Below, piece after piece: positions 1-10,215 of a stretch of 45,922 nt of DNA. The DNA comes from Terfezia claveryi (Eukaryota; Ascomycota; Pezizomycetes; Pezizales; Pezizaceae): contig WHUX01000319.1 of NCBI GenBank assembly GCA_015179025.1, forward strand, positions 1-45,922, in the 5' to 3' direction. The translations under genes and the position numbers were made by a program. A model generated the notes under the pieces. The model ran no database searches. It was not told the DNA's origin and worked only from the letters and a program-made list of their open reading frames with translations. Each line of letters starts with the position of its first letter. The stretch's first letter is position 1.

Positions 1-138
1 AATATATACAAGCAAGATATACTTAAACAGAAGCTATAGGTACTGTGCACCTATAGTTTGCTGTAGTAAACTCTAGTACTGCCACCCGGCAGTAGAGAGT
101 TGGTTATGAAGCATACCGCCTTACTTTACATTTTTTAA
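1..138. repeat. Direct repeat copy A (partner at 1152-1286)
   Basis: About 130 bp match the stretch 1152-1286 with only a few transitions, and the match ends near 130-138. The copy begins at base 1, so its true left edge may lie outside the window. It holds two small hairpins that are kept in both copies: CTATAGGT...ACCTATAG at 36-58, and TACTGCC acc CGGCAGTA a little downstream. The two copies bracket about 1 kb. I infer either a terminal repeat of an element or a segmental duplication, and cannot decide between them. Confidence 0.7.
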
Positions 139-1151
139 TAGGACATAGTACTTTATTATTTAAGTCTCAAGTGGTAACAATAGCAAGCTTCTATGAAAAG
201 TAATAGACATATCTACCTCTATTACAATAGTATGAAGTGTTATAACTAAACTCGAGACAAAGAGTTTATTATAATAGCTAAAGGTTACAATAAAAAGTAC
301 TTGTCAATAGGAAGTTATTAAGTATACAACTTATACTTCAAGATTTAGATACATATTTAAAGACTTGGTTTTTCCTTGCCAAAGTCAGACTTGGTTTCTC
401 TTCACCAAAGTCAGTACAATTGAATTGGTTACTCAATTGTAAGGTCCCACATTTTCTGGTAATGTGCGACAAACTTAATAACTTGTGTTGGAAAGGTTGG
501 AGGCCTGACCGAACAGTTATTTATTATTGTGTGGTATCAACAAATCTTATCAGTATAACAACATATATTTAAAAACAACACCTTGCGACAAGGTAAAACT
601 TTAATATTTAAGAGTAGGACTCTCTTTTTTGAGGGAGCCATATAAGGAAGTTACATTCCATTTCCCAATGAAATGTAACTCCCGTTACATACCAACTTTT
701 AACCTAGTGGAATAAGATATTATCAGGCCGCCAGTGTTGGCCGGCAGATGATAATAAAGGTATAGTAACTCATGTATTTCATTATAGTAATGAGCGTGAC
801 TCATTGGAAGGGTTACGCGATACTTGTAGTTCTATTTCCTAGTAGTTTCTGGCAGTTTCTATCATGTTGATTTCAAATCATGTAATGGGTCAGATGATGG
901 TGCACTGCCCCAGCACTGCTCCAGCACTGCCCCACTGTGGACAGTATATAGTCCCCTGAATTCCCCTTTGTTGGAGGAGCGTTTAAGTCAGTTTAAGCCA
1001 GTGATAGAGACAGAAACAGAGTAGTAGATATCTACCAATAATAAAGTATTGAGCTATTATATTCTGGGCCCGTTTGGGCCCATCTCCCTCTATGTTCCAA
1101 TAACAAGTAATAGGCCGGTCGGGCTTATCTTCTACAACTAGAGTGACAATA
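139..1151. other. Gene-free AT-rich stretch with LTR-like promoter features
   Basis: No credible coding frame. From about 900 there are tandem CAGCACTGCCC-type units, then a TATA-like cagtatatag near 943-952, then a hairpin gggcccgtttgggccc near 1066-1081. This order resembles the U3-R-U5 layout of a fungal LTR. A possible LTR would start TGTTGGAA near 486 and end TTCCAATAACA near 1105, but I see no target-site duplication and no clear primer-binding site, so it is only a candidate. A second hairpin lies near 651-680 (gttacatt...aatgtaac). Confidence 0.3.
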
Positions 1152-1286
1152 GAATATATACAAGCAAGATATACTTAAACAGAAGCTATAGGTACCATGC
1201 ACCTATAGTTTGCTATAGTAAACTTTAGTACTGCCACCCGGCAGTAGAGAGTTGGTTATGAAGCACACCACCTTACTTTACAATTT
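1152..1286. repeat. Direct repeat copy B (partner at 1-138)
   Basis: Near-identical to 1-138, including both hairpins; differences seen are transitions (for example actgtgcac versus accatgcac). The end of this copy runs into the start of the dioxygenase-like reading frame, so the duplication overlaps the 5' end of that pseudogene. Confidence 0.7.
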
Positions 1287-1836
1287 AACTCAACAACCTG
1301 CCTCAATTACTTGGATTGAAAGGAACAAATCCCTATGGTGGTATCTTGGAGATTGTTTGAAGCTTATTTTTCCTGAAGCATATAATAAGCTTACTAATAT
1401 TACACTTCCTGACCCCCTTCAATTGTTATGCTATCCTTGGGCTGGAGCCGCCATTAACCAATAAATAACACCAGACAGTATTTTACAACATCATCAAGAT
1501 TGGAAGGATGTTCGTTCTGCCCCTAATGTAGCTGTACCATATGGTGATTATAATGGAGGTGACTTGGTATTATGGCAAGCCAAATGTATTTTGGAGCTTC
1601 GACTTGGGGATGCTTTATTATTTATGGGTTCTTTAATCTGTCATGGGAATACTAAGATTACTCGAGATGTTAGGAATAGTGTTAATTTATTTACACACAA
1701 GAGTATCATGGATTGGATTAAACGGTATCCTTCTGTGTCAAAGAAAAGAAAAGGAGGTCAGCAGCTGGAGCCTAAGAAAAAGCCAACTGGACGAGGTCAA
1801 CCAAGTAAGAAAAAGGCAAAAAATATTGTTCAGTAG
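1258..1836 (+). pseudogene. TET/JBP-like 2-oxoglutarate/Fe(II) dioxygenase relic
   Basis: One reading frame of about 193 codons is interrupted by a single TAA at 1462-1464 (AINQ*ITPD), which a CAA codon would have filled. Across the stop the frame shows the double-stranded beta-helix layout of this superfamily: PWAGAAIN, then HHQDWKD (an HxD iron-binding pattern, H-Q-D), then YNGGDLVLWQ, LRLGDALLFMGSL, a distal iron-ligand candidate in LICHGN, and an arginine in VRNSVNLFTH fitting 2-oxoglutarate binding. In fungi this type has been described as expanded TET/JBP-like proteins linked to KDZ transposons, some oxidising 5-methylcytosine. The tail is lysine-rich (KKRKGGQQ, KKKAKN), perhaps nuclear. 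The 5' part is missing or replaced by the repeat at 1152-1286. Another 2OG oxygenase subgroup is possible. Confidence 0.55.
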
Positions 1837-3300
1837 TTCTGTCTATGTATTTGTGTATTTTGCATATATATTTTATATGTCCGTATATTTTGCATTGTCT
1901 ATGTATTTTGCATTGTCCATGTATTTAATTTCATGTTTGTTTTGTGCACTTCTTCATGGGTTCCTTCTCTATAAGTTGCTTCTCTGTGCAGTCTCTGTGT
2001 CTAGTATACCGTATCCAAGCACAATGAAACTAGTACGAAACTAGACTAATGAAACCGATATACATCCTAGATGGGATTCTTTTCTTATGGTATATTGACT
2101 CTCACAAGTAGATATGTAATATCTTCACTTGCTATATACTTCTACTTATCAACATCCTACTTAACCTAACAATATCCTATACAAGCATACATAACATCAA
2201 AGACCCAATTTACACTACTGGAGCTGCTGGTATCTGGGCTGCTAGTTCTTGTTTTTCTTCCTGCCCTTTCAGAGCTAACTTTCCCGATTTGGCACATTTC
2301 TATAGTTATAAGGCATCCTGCCTGTCTAAGTATGGTGCAGTACCCCATTGTAGCGCTCCACAGTAAGGATGTGCTCTAGAGTTTGGAAGTCTTGGATTTT
2401 TAGGGTGGAGCGCTTCCTATGTATAGCAAGATAATTGGCATCTATAACATGTTTAATAATCCCGAGGACCAATTTTAGAGCCTAGACCATAACATACTAG
2501 AAAGATATTTTATCACTTGGTTTTCTGCCTCTGTTTACAAGATAAGGACTGTATCTGGAGATATCTGCGTTACTGCTTCTATTGCTGGTATATTTTGTAT
2601 ATTATTAGCAGTAGTATTCTGTACAATCTCACGGCATAGTTGGCTAAAAGACAGGCGAGGGATCAAAAATCCTGTTTCTGTTTGGTATTTTTTAACCTGG
2701 GAATGAAAGTTTCCTATATGGCATTGTTAGATGGAAATATAATATTCATGAAAGGTAAACATACTATTAGCCTGCCCTTTCCAGGCTTTAGGTCACCTAA
2801 CACCAGTTTTTAGCAGTGTACCACTTATTGGTAGTACCTGGGTTTTGGACTTGGCCTTGGATCCGGCCTTGGACCCGGCCTTGGACTTCTTCTAGGAAGA
2901 AGTCTAGGCCCCGACTATTGTTTTCCTACCAGTCTGCTTGCCTGGCATATTGTGAATATCTGTATTGTGGATATGGACTTAGGTTTGGATAATAGAAGGA
3001 ATCTTTTTCCAATTGGATTTCATTACCACTAAATAGCAAACAACAAATGCTATATATTCTTGCACTGTGAACAAAGGTGGCAAGTTGCATTCAGCATTAT
3101 ACTAATAATCCAACTACTATACATAACCCTTAACCAACTACCATACATAACTCTCAAAGAGTAATAAAGGAATCCAATGAAAAGGACATATGACAAAGGA
3201 ATAAACAGAGGTGACTAGGATACATAAATCAAAGATATAAATAGATTGTACAATAATTAAATCATTCAAAGGAGGTAATGATAGAAAATAAAATGAAATA
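1837..3300. other. Gene-free stretch with small inverted and tandem repeats
   Basis: Only short unsupported frames. A perfect 10-bp inverted repeat (AGCGCTCCAC / GTGGAGCGCT) sits at 2352-2361 and 2405-2414. Near 2845-2885 a 12-bp unit (ggccttggaccc-like) is repeated about four times and runs into a hairpin at 2884-2904 with 9-bp arms and a 3-base loop (gacttcttc tag gaagaagtc). No gene or RNA was recognised. Confidence 0.5.
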
Positions 3301-3396
3301 AACTCCCGTGACAACTCCCTTGACAACTCTCATTACAACTCCCATGACAACTCCCTTGACAACTCTCGTCACAACTCCCATGACAACTCCCATGAC
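3301..3396. repeat. 12-bp minisatellite, about 8 units
   Basis: Unit aactcccatgac repeated eight times without gaps. Variants differ by transitions and form a loose 36-bp higher order (gtgac, ttgac, attac...). It makes an artificial VVMGVV-type frame on the minus strand. It shares its core with the minisatellites at 40566-40650 and 16764-17024. Confidence 0.85.
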
Positions 3397-3472
3397 ATTA
3401 ACCTTTTGCCAATGAATCCTCTTTGCCTTTTGCTGTTCCCTTTGGTTTGCTTTCTGGAAGTATTCGAGAATA

Positions 3473-4572
3473 TTAATGAACAATTTGGTTTGACGTTATC
3501 CCAGCATAATCTTCATTCTCTTCATCGTCATTTGAGTCTTCTAATACCTTATCAACTTCTCTTGAGTCGGGGTTAGCAAAGATCTCATCTAAGGTTTGGC
3601 GATATAATCTGGAAGCCTAGGTATGATCCTCCCCATTATCGGTGCTCTCATTGTCAGTCTCAACATCATCGCTATTGTCTCCATCCGTAGTGCTGGCAGG
3701 AACAGAGCTGAGATCTGAACTATTATTATCCTCATTGTCGGTAGTATTGTATGCTAGGTATTTCATATCATCTGTGTCCTAAGTCAACCATCAGCCTTAC
3801 TTATTGGATAAGAGGTCTACTCAATATAGTATAAACTTACAGGCTCCTCCTCTATGTATGGGTAACTACTACTATCAAAGATTGTTTCTGCTAGGTCTGA
3901 GTCATCTATTGGGTCTGCTATCATTTCATCTGCCCAATGAATTGCCATGATATTCGTCATAGAAATAGCTGAGAACATAGGAATGTATTGGTTGCAATCA
4001 AAACCAAGGTAGGAAGAATTAACTATTTGAACTTCCCAAGACATTCGGCCAGGCCATGCCTTCTCAATTTCCTCTCGCGTCATATCAAAACTAAGTATAT
4101 TGTCCTTTGGACTAATATCTAGTAGCCTCCATTGTGTATTTTGATCTAATATCTTCCATTGGTTTAGGATATAAATATTGCGACGATATAATCTAATCGT
4201 CATATACTCGTTGAGTATATCCTTAAACCTTCCTTGTTTAGTAATTGAAAGATTACTCTACGATGTACCTATAGGACGTTTTACAACATCCACAGCCTCT
4301 TGGGTAGTAATTCCTCCACGCTGTGTTCTAGATTTCTCCTGTCTTAGGGAATCTTTGAGGTGAGCTAGTGCTAGAGGCGGACCTCTCAAACTAGTTCTAC
4401 CAGACCTATTATATACTGTCTTAGGGTTTGTTGACGTTCCGTGGATGTGAATTCCTCCACCAAATTCAACTTCTGGATCGAACAGTCTCTCCCGAGGTAC
4501 TCAAACTCGGTTTTCCTTGTTGCTTGGAGGTCTATTGAGTTTCGGTAGTCCGCTGGATTCTTTGGATGACAT
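3473..4572 (-). pseudogene. Spliced orphan gene inactivated by C-to-T stops
   Basis: Start ATG at 4572-4570 (MSSKESSG...). Exon 1 is 4572-3841, 244 codons in one frame. A GTAAGT...TTAG intron of 62 nt (3840-3779) is in phase 0, and exon 2 is 3778-3473, 102 codons ending TAA. Three in-frame stops interrupt it (V*VPRE, TS*SNLS, HT*ASRL), each restored by a single C in CGA or CAG; there is no frameshift in about 1 kb. The middle carries RRNIYILNQWKILDQ and AWPGRMSWEVQ; the C-terminal third is very acidic (EEEP, DTDDMKY, DNEDNN, DDEENED). I recognise no family. The frame's persistence across the intron is the evidence that it was a real gene; the acidic tail might suggest a nuclear protein, which is only inference. 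Confidence 0.6.
3779..3840 (-). other. Spliceosomal intron of the orphan gene at 3473-4572
   Basis: On the minus strand the 62-nt interval starts GTAAGTTTAT and ends TTGACTTAG. Removing it joins ...EEEP to DTDDMKY... in frame. Confidence 0.6.
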
Positions 4573-4740
4573 ATTTGGGTGGAAGCGTACTTGTTCCTAT
4601 GATAGTATACTCATGATAGTGCGTCACAGTGCTTTGGGTAGAAGTATACTTGTTCCCGTAACAGTATACTTGTGACAGTGTGTGACAGTGCAGTATACTT
4701 GTGATAGTGCGGTACCAGTGACACAGTATAAGATTGTAAG
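4565..4740. repeat. Imperfect tandem repeat of about 59 bp
   Basis: Two full units beginning tttgggtggaag / tttgggtagaag and ending cacagtgc / gacagtgc, followed by a partial third beginning agtatacttgtg. Most differences are transitions. It lies directly upstream of the minus-strand orphan gene start, so it would occupy that gene's promoter region. Confidence 0.7.
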
Positions 4741-5474
4741 GAAGAGGATGGCTGTGCAAAGTAAAGGTTGGTTTGGTGATTTAGTATGCAGAAAGGTCGA
4801 TAGAGCAAATTAAATAGTCCATGTCTTGTTCCGATTGGCTAACAATTTGTGAAGACAAAGCAATTCAGACATGCGCTAATGCATTTTAATGAATAGATAC
4901 AAACTAAGCCAAACTGAGACTATAATATATAGACAATTAGAGGCAATTAGACTACCGTGACTTAAGCGGACTAGCCATAACTAGTCTGGTTGGTACAAGC
5001 CTCTTGCAGAGAAGATAATTAAGTAGTCCTGGTCAGACATCAGACATCAGACCTCGTAATAGACAATAATTAGACTACCATGACTTAAAGGTTAGTACAG
5101 GCAGAGTGACTAACTAGTAGAGAGCAACTACCTAATATGGTCTAATCCAAACACTAGTTAGTACAAGCCACTCGTAGACCGCTTTAGGCAATAATATAGA
5201 GTAGAGCACTATATCTAGAACAAAGAAATATGAGAACAAAGAGAATATGAAACAACAATCCATTAAAAAGAGAAGATCAAAACAACTATTTAATAGAAAG
5301 AGAAGATCAAAACAACTATTGAATAGAAATGATAAAGACTCAAGGCAGCAAACGTATAGCACTATTAGGACAAATCACCAATAACAGATCTATTGTATAT
5401 AATTCATTGCCGTCCATACCCAATCCCAATCCAATTTAACGATTGGTAAAGGACACCATTGACAGTCCTTAAGT
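4741..5474. other. Gene-free stretch
   Basis: No supported gene. Loosely repeated phrases such as gactaccgtgacttaa / gactaccatgacttaa (about 4955 and 5075) and an A-rich block with repeated agaagatcaaaacaactatt (about 5270-5325) are the only structure seen. Confidence 0.4.
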
Positions 5475-5546
5475 GTACCCTCGGGTGTACCCTCGAGCGT
5501 ACCCTCGAGCGTACCCTCGGTCATACCCTTAAGCATACCATCGGTT
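5475..5546. repeat. 12-bp minisatellite, 6 units
   Basis: Unit gtaccctcgagc repeated about six times, decaying to the right (atacccttaagc, ataccatcggtt). It creates TEGTLEGTLEG-like shadow frames on the minus strand. Confidence 0.8.
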
Positions 5547-5571
5547 ATATTCATCAGCAACGAGTTTATTT

Positions 5572-5600
5572 GCGCCAGGTGCACCAGGTGCACCTGGCGC
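5572..5600. repeat. 29-bp near-perfect palindrome
   Basis: Two 14-bp arms (gcgccaggtgcacc / ggtgcacctggcgc) are perfect reverse complements around a single central A. This is a GC-rich cruciform-capable site in otherwise AT-rich DNA, immediately after the 12-bp minisatellite. Confidence 0.85.
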
Positions 5601-6577
5601 TCTATTGCAGAACTAAGCCTTGTGACGCACTAGTGTTCCATGTTCCCTTCCTGGCGTACCTCTGGTACTTCCAACTCCCTGAACCACCATGTTACCTTTA
5701 CACTGTTTCTACTACGGTATCTATGCATACCTCTTTCCCTATAACATCCCAGCGTTATCCACTTTGCTAAGTTTCCAATCCAACGTTTTGCGTTCCCCTC
5801 ATTCCGCTTCAGCCTCACTTCTCTTCTACTCCTACCTCTGTCTCTTGACTTTGCAAGCATGCGTTCACCCTTTGCATTCTCCTGCATTCGCCCAACCTAT
5901 TCTCCTCCTTTTCCTATTGTTACTCACATATCTCACCGTCCCAACTCGATATGCACACAATCTGCTCCTTAAAGTTACACCTCCTATCCCACGTCTTCCT
6001 GGCTTGAACTTCTCCCTATTGTCTTTGTGATGTTTTCAATCCGACACATCACATTCCTAAGTTTCCTTTCCTACAATTCTCCTTCTGAAGTTTTTAATGC
6101 GACATATCACATTTCTAAGTTCCCCTTCCTAACAATTGCTCTTCTGATGCTTGTAATTTAATTTATCTTCTTTCTAAATCAATCACTCATTCTTGGCACA
6201 AACACGAGGTTTTCTTTATTTGACTTCTATTTTCCATAACTAAAAAACACATTCCGAACCTCATGGCCACACCTACAAACTACCACCAAATGAAATCCAA
6301 CGCGCTGCGTCCTCCCCCCTCTCACCCGATTATATCCACGTCCCAGCCACAAATTACTCAGTAATAAAAAGCACAGTGAGAGAAACATGTAGAGAAAAAC
6401 ATGTGGAGTGAAATACAGAGAGAAACAAGCAAGTGACAAGAGAAAAAGAACTAATACCGACCGACAAGAAAAACAAAACCAATTACCATACGGAGACAGA
6501 ACTAACTGGGAACTGATCTAGGAAAACCCTTCCTCCCCCTACTATATTCGCTTCCAGTCCCTATCCGACGTGTTCAG
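5601..6577. other. Pyrimidine-rich gene-free stretch with one tandem duplication
   Basis: Open frames here are leucine/serine/proline-rich by-products of C+T bias, with no motif on either strand. A 58-59-bp tandem duplication lies at 6028-6085 and 6086-6144 (tgatgttttcaatccgacac / tgaagtttttaatgcgacat). Confidence 0.45.
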
Positions 6578-7860
6578 TTACTCCGTATCCGCTCCGTCGA
6601 AATTAATGTCCAAATCCTCGCTCCCGCTGTCTAAATCTCCACCCTCTTTGTCTATATCTCCACTCTCCTCCAGTTCATTATCAACAATCGGGTCCAATGG
6701 CCCTGCCAACTCTACGGAAGAATCTCTTAATTGGCTCTCTTCATGACGGCGTTTGTGTGCTGGCACATTCAATCTGTCGTACGAGTGCTCTAGCACCTTT
6801 CTCAATTCTACCTCATATTTGGCTTCATCTTCGACCTGTGGTGCGTCAACGGGTTCTCGTTCCAAAATCCTTACTTGAGCTATAATTCGACGTGCCAGGT
6901 TAGCCTTGATGTTATTCACAATAAGCTCCTGTATTACTTTTGGATGTATCTCCCATGTATTCTTGAGTCTCTCATATGTGCCTGTTTCACGTTAGTCATT
7001 TTCCAACGTAGTGAGTACTTTCGCCCCTCATTATAGGTCATGCACAACTTACACCAGGCAGTCTCATATTTAAACTCCTGCATCACCGGAGCAATCTCGC
7101 CCTTCCTCCATGCCTTCAAACTATGACGCATGGCTGATGCCACAAAGCATATGAAGATACCATTTATCTTATTTAGGAAATCTGGGTCCCTATTCCCCTG
7201 CATTTTTGAGCCCTGGAAATACCGCTGATATATAATCGCAACAATCTCCTCGGCACGGAAGCAACCCTTGAGTTCCTTTCCGACTATTAGCGTTAGATCT
7301 TGGACTATAAGGCTACTTGTACTGGGATCTGCAACTCCATCAACTTACGCTGCGACTGCTTTGCCTACAGATGAATCGATCCCCATCTAGCAAGTACTTA
7401 ACCTGGGTCTTCATGCTTTCCTTTGGTAACCGGCCAATATCATAGACCCTCGTGATGCTGGCTCGACATTCAAATATAAGATATGATCTTGTTCGGGATT
7501 GTACAGCTTTGAGCTGTTTTCAATTAGCAAGCCGACGCAGCAAAATGGATTTGGTACTATACAAAGGTATCCACCTCCTTTACTCGTTCCACATAGCATG
7601 GCTCCGTTTGGGCCTTGGACCAAGCATGCTGTATCAGCAGGAGTATTTCCCCGGGTGTTAACAGTAGTTTCCTGTATAATGTGTATTTTGTCACAATCTT
7701 TTTTGCGGTACTGGCAAAGGGTTGCAAAACACTGGGAATCGCCAAAAATGCTCGCGTACCTTTTCCAACGCCTGGCGCGAGCACAGCAGCGTCAACGAGT
7801 GTTTCCTCGTCTGAATCGGACGAGGAATCGGATGAGGATTCATTTCCGTTATCCTACGTT
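6578..7860 (-). pseudogene. DUF6532-like orphan protein gene, broken
   Basis: Minus-strand pieces follow one another in the order expected for the fungal DUF6532 family. First an acidic stretch (ESSSDSSSDSDEET), then AKKIVTKYTLYRKLLL followed by an amphipathic segment ending QHAWSKAQ, then IVAIIYQRYFQG, FVASAMRHSLKAWRKGE and YETAW. A 71-nt intron (7052-6982, GTAAGT donor, ACTAAC branch, CAG acceptor) restores the frame exactly: YETAWC-TYERLKNTWEIHPK. The end is acidic (DIDKEGGDLDSGSEDLD) with a stop at 6578. A TAA replaces a likely CAA near 7345 (AVAA*VDGVADP), and the part at about 7340-7600 is shifted between frames or holds further introns. The function of the family is unknown. Assignment rests on motif order and spacing from memory. 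Confidence 0.5.
6982..7052 (-). other. Intron in the DUF6532-like gene
   Basis: 71 nt on the minus strand: GTAAGTTGTGC at the donor, TGACTAACG branch site about 11 nt before the CAG acceptor. Splicing fuses two frames into YETAWCTYERLKNTW. Confidence 0.65.
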
Positions 7861-8154
7861 GGAATTAGCTTACAATGTAGCCAAAATATTACAATCCACA
7901 TTCCTCTTCATCGAACAAGATTTCATTCCTGTATGCAACCCCAGTTTCAATTCTTGGCCGTGGTTCAATACCAGGAGCTATTGCTTGGGAGGCCTTGCGT
8001 TTACGGCTTGCCTGCCCTGCTGGCAGAGGGGCTTATTGAGAGGATGATTTTCGAACCATTGTAGAGGAAAGACTCACACAGAAGGTTTGGAAGGGTAAAA
8101 TTCCAATGCACAGCATTCAATGCCTTTATTAAAAACTCAAATTGCTAACTAAAT

Positions 8155-8255
8155 CCAACCCCCAAAAAAATCCCGACAACCACCTCCCAAAAAAATCCCA
8201 ATGACCACCCAAAAAAAAATCCCAACGACCACCCAAAAAAAAAATCCCAATGAAC
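8155..8255. repeat. Imperfect 20-bp A-rich tandem repeat, about 4 units
   Basis: Units of the form aaaaaaatcccaatgaccaccc with A-runs growing from 7 to 10. They give GRWDFFLGG-like repeats on the minus strand, just downstream of the orphan frame that ends at 8299. Confidence 0.75.
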
Positions 8256-8298
8256 AGACCCTGACACAGACCTCTGTGCCTGCCTCCACATACCAACC

Positions 8299-9567
8299 TT
8301 ATCCCAAAGCTCTCCATACCTCATTGGCTACCCTTACTCCTTCATCACGTGCCGCCTGTCGCCTCGCCCTGCGAGTATTCCTATCCGCCGGAGGAGCTGC
8401 AGGATCCACTTCCAGCATAGCTCGCATAGCCATCATTCCAGCAGCGGTCGGACCCCTGGCTAGCACCATTTCCCTGCCATTCTCCGCTTGGGGATCCAGT
8501 CCCTGCTGGATATTCCACCCCTCAGAGTCGGAATTGTAGATCTCCTCAGCTGGGTACTTTTCCTCTCCTTCCTCTTCATTGCATGCAAAGCTCTCTTTTG
8601 CCTCTTTATCTGCATCCTGATCTTTAGCTTCCGCACTTCGAATCCCTCCTGTGTGCGAGGGAATGTACGCTTTGCAAAGCCGGCAAGATTTCGACTCAAA
8701 GAGTCGAATCCTCCGCAGGGTCCATATACTCCTCTGCTGGATCAAGGAAGTCAGCCTCGAAGTATGCACCATCGTCTGCCGGTGGACTGTCGCAACCGGA
8801 GGCACCAAAGCTGGATCCCTATAAAGGATAACTTGTACCCGAACAGGTTTTGACGAGGTTAGCTCTAAAAAGGCTTGCACCTCTTCGTCGGTTTGCAGAC
8901 GTGTGGCAGGAGGGATTGCGTTGCCTGGGCTTGGGTTCTCTAGTGCCCCATAGATAGCCCGCACCTTCCTCCCCGCTGGGATTCTTTCTCGGATCTTGTC
9001 CACAATCTCTAAAAGAGATGCCGATCTCAAAATAGCAACACAGTTGCTCGGAGCTTCATCCCATTTATACTCCTACTAACATTATCCTGTACCTCATTGC
9101 CGCAGGCTGGATCGATGAGGAATAGTCTTACAGGCTTTCGGAAGCCCTCCTGACCATTGTCCTCTGCATTTCGACCAGTTGCGTCAGCCCCCCAAACTGG
9201 ACATCTGGAGCATTAGCAGCCAGGTTTGCTACTTGGGCTAATGCGTGCCCCGCTCTGTGTCTCTGGCCTTTTTGAGCACGTCTTGCAAAATCTTATCGAG
9301 AGCAGTCTCAGCTGCTCTTTTGATGGCCGCTGCCCCATTTTGGATTAGGGCAATTCCGGATGCAGGCAGCCCAGTCTCCTGCTGGGCATAGGTTTTGAAT
9401 TGATGCCAGAGGGCATTACCAGCCTGCCTTTTCCCCGTTATCTCATTAGTCCGTGCCCACCCCTTGACCCTGTTCCTCCATTGGGAGTACGGGGTCATGC
9501 TCCCCCCACCCCAATAGTGCTTTTGCCTGGCTAACTTCTTGCGCTGCAGATGCATTTAGACGAACTA
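8299..9567 (-). pseudogene. Decayed orphan protein gene, frameshifted
   Basis: Three consecutive minus-strand pieces look like one protein. The first (9555-9238) is [15 protein letters not shown]... with [15 protein letters not shown]. The next, in another frame, is [15 protein letters not shown] and [17 protein letters not shown]. The last (about 9060-8299) is [32 protein letters not shown] and [20 protein letters not shown]. Near 8780 a second shift is likely, because an alternative frame reads [20 protein letters not shown]. The end is arginine/alanine-rich ([17 protein letters not shown]). The middle resembles a small ubiquitin/PB1-like fold only in length and hydrophobic pattern. I recognise no family. 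Frameshifts outnumber simple stops, unlike the genes nearby. Confidence 0.4.
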
Positions 9568-9784
9568 CATTGGAATTTTAGATACCCCCGTTAGAAACTA
9601 TGCTTTAAGAGGTACTTACGTTATTTATGTTGTTAGTTAATTAGGTGTTAACGAAATGGGAAGTGGTGATGCGGGAAGGTATTCAAGTTGTGATCGAGGG
9701 AAGTATTGTGAATAGTTAATGAGAATAATTGATTCACGGATCTATGGGGGTACTTATGGACTCTACGAAGTTGGACATAAGAGT

Positions 9785-9968
9785 AGGCCATGTTTGCTTG
9801 GTCGGCAATCAACATGGCCAGTCACTCCAGTTATGTATGGCCTGCATAAGGCCATGACCTTTATGTTAATTATTGGACATGTTTGCTTCAAGCGGTTGGC
9901 AATCCACATAGCCATCTATGGCCTGCATAAGACTATGACCTGCATAAGACTATGACCTTTGTGTTAAT
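9785..9968. repeat. Two-copy tandem repeat of about 95 bp
   Basis: Each copy runs from ccatgtttgctt / acatgtttgctt through tatggcctgcataag to acctttatgttaat / acctttgtgttaat. The second copy contains an extra 17-bp duplication (tgcataagactatgacc twice). It abuts the left end of the MITE at 9970. Confidence 0.7.
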
Positions 9969-9969
9969 A

Positions 9970-10215
9970 TCTAGCACCTGTGTAACGACTTTCAAAAGCC
10001 CTCCAACCTTGTAAGTTGGAATCTGAGTGTACTACATACTTTTGTTGTGCGTGGATGTTGTGACACTACCATATTTCGTAGCATATGGTAAACAGAAGTA
10101 GAGTGCACAACAGCGAAATACAAATAATCGCGGCACAATAGAAAGTATGCAATACATGCAGATTCCAACTTACGAGGTTGGAGGGCTTTTGCAAGTCGTT
10201 TACAAAGGTGCTAGA
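9970..10215. mobile_element. MITE with about 75-80-bp terminal inverted repeats
   Basis: The left end (tctagcacctgtgtaacgac...) and the reverse complement of the right end (tctagcacctttgtaaacga...) match for about 75 bp, including aaaagccctccaacct and gtaagttggaatctg. The total is 246 bp with no coding capacity, typical of a miniature inverted-repeat element. I cannot assign a target-site duplication with confidence. Sequence like its inner TIR (aagttggaatct) recurs near 10400, hinting at a longer relative. Confidence 0.7.

Noticed and set aside
486..1105. Complete solo LTR
   Set aside because: TATA-like and hairpin features are suggestive but ends are not firmly inverted and no target-site duplication was found; kept only as a candidate.
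5689..6030. Plus-strand leucine-rich frame resembling a membrane protein
   Set aside because: The region is strongly C+T-biased, which yields Leu/Ser/Pro frames; the other strand is open as well and no start context or motif supports it.
7499..8064. Plus-strand frames antisense to the DUF6532-like gene, one with SSSESDEESDEDS
   Set aside because: The acidic run is matched by an equally acidic run on the minus strand, where flanking motifs and an intron fit a known family order.
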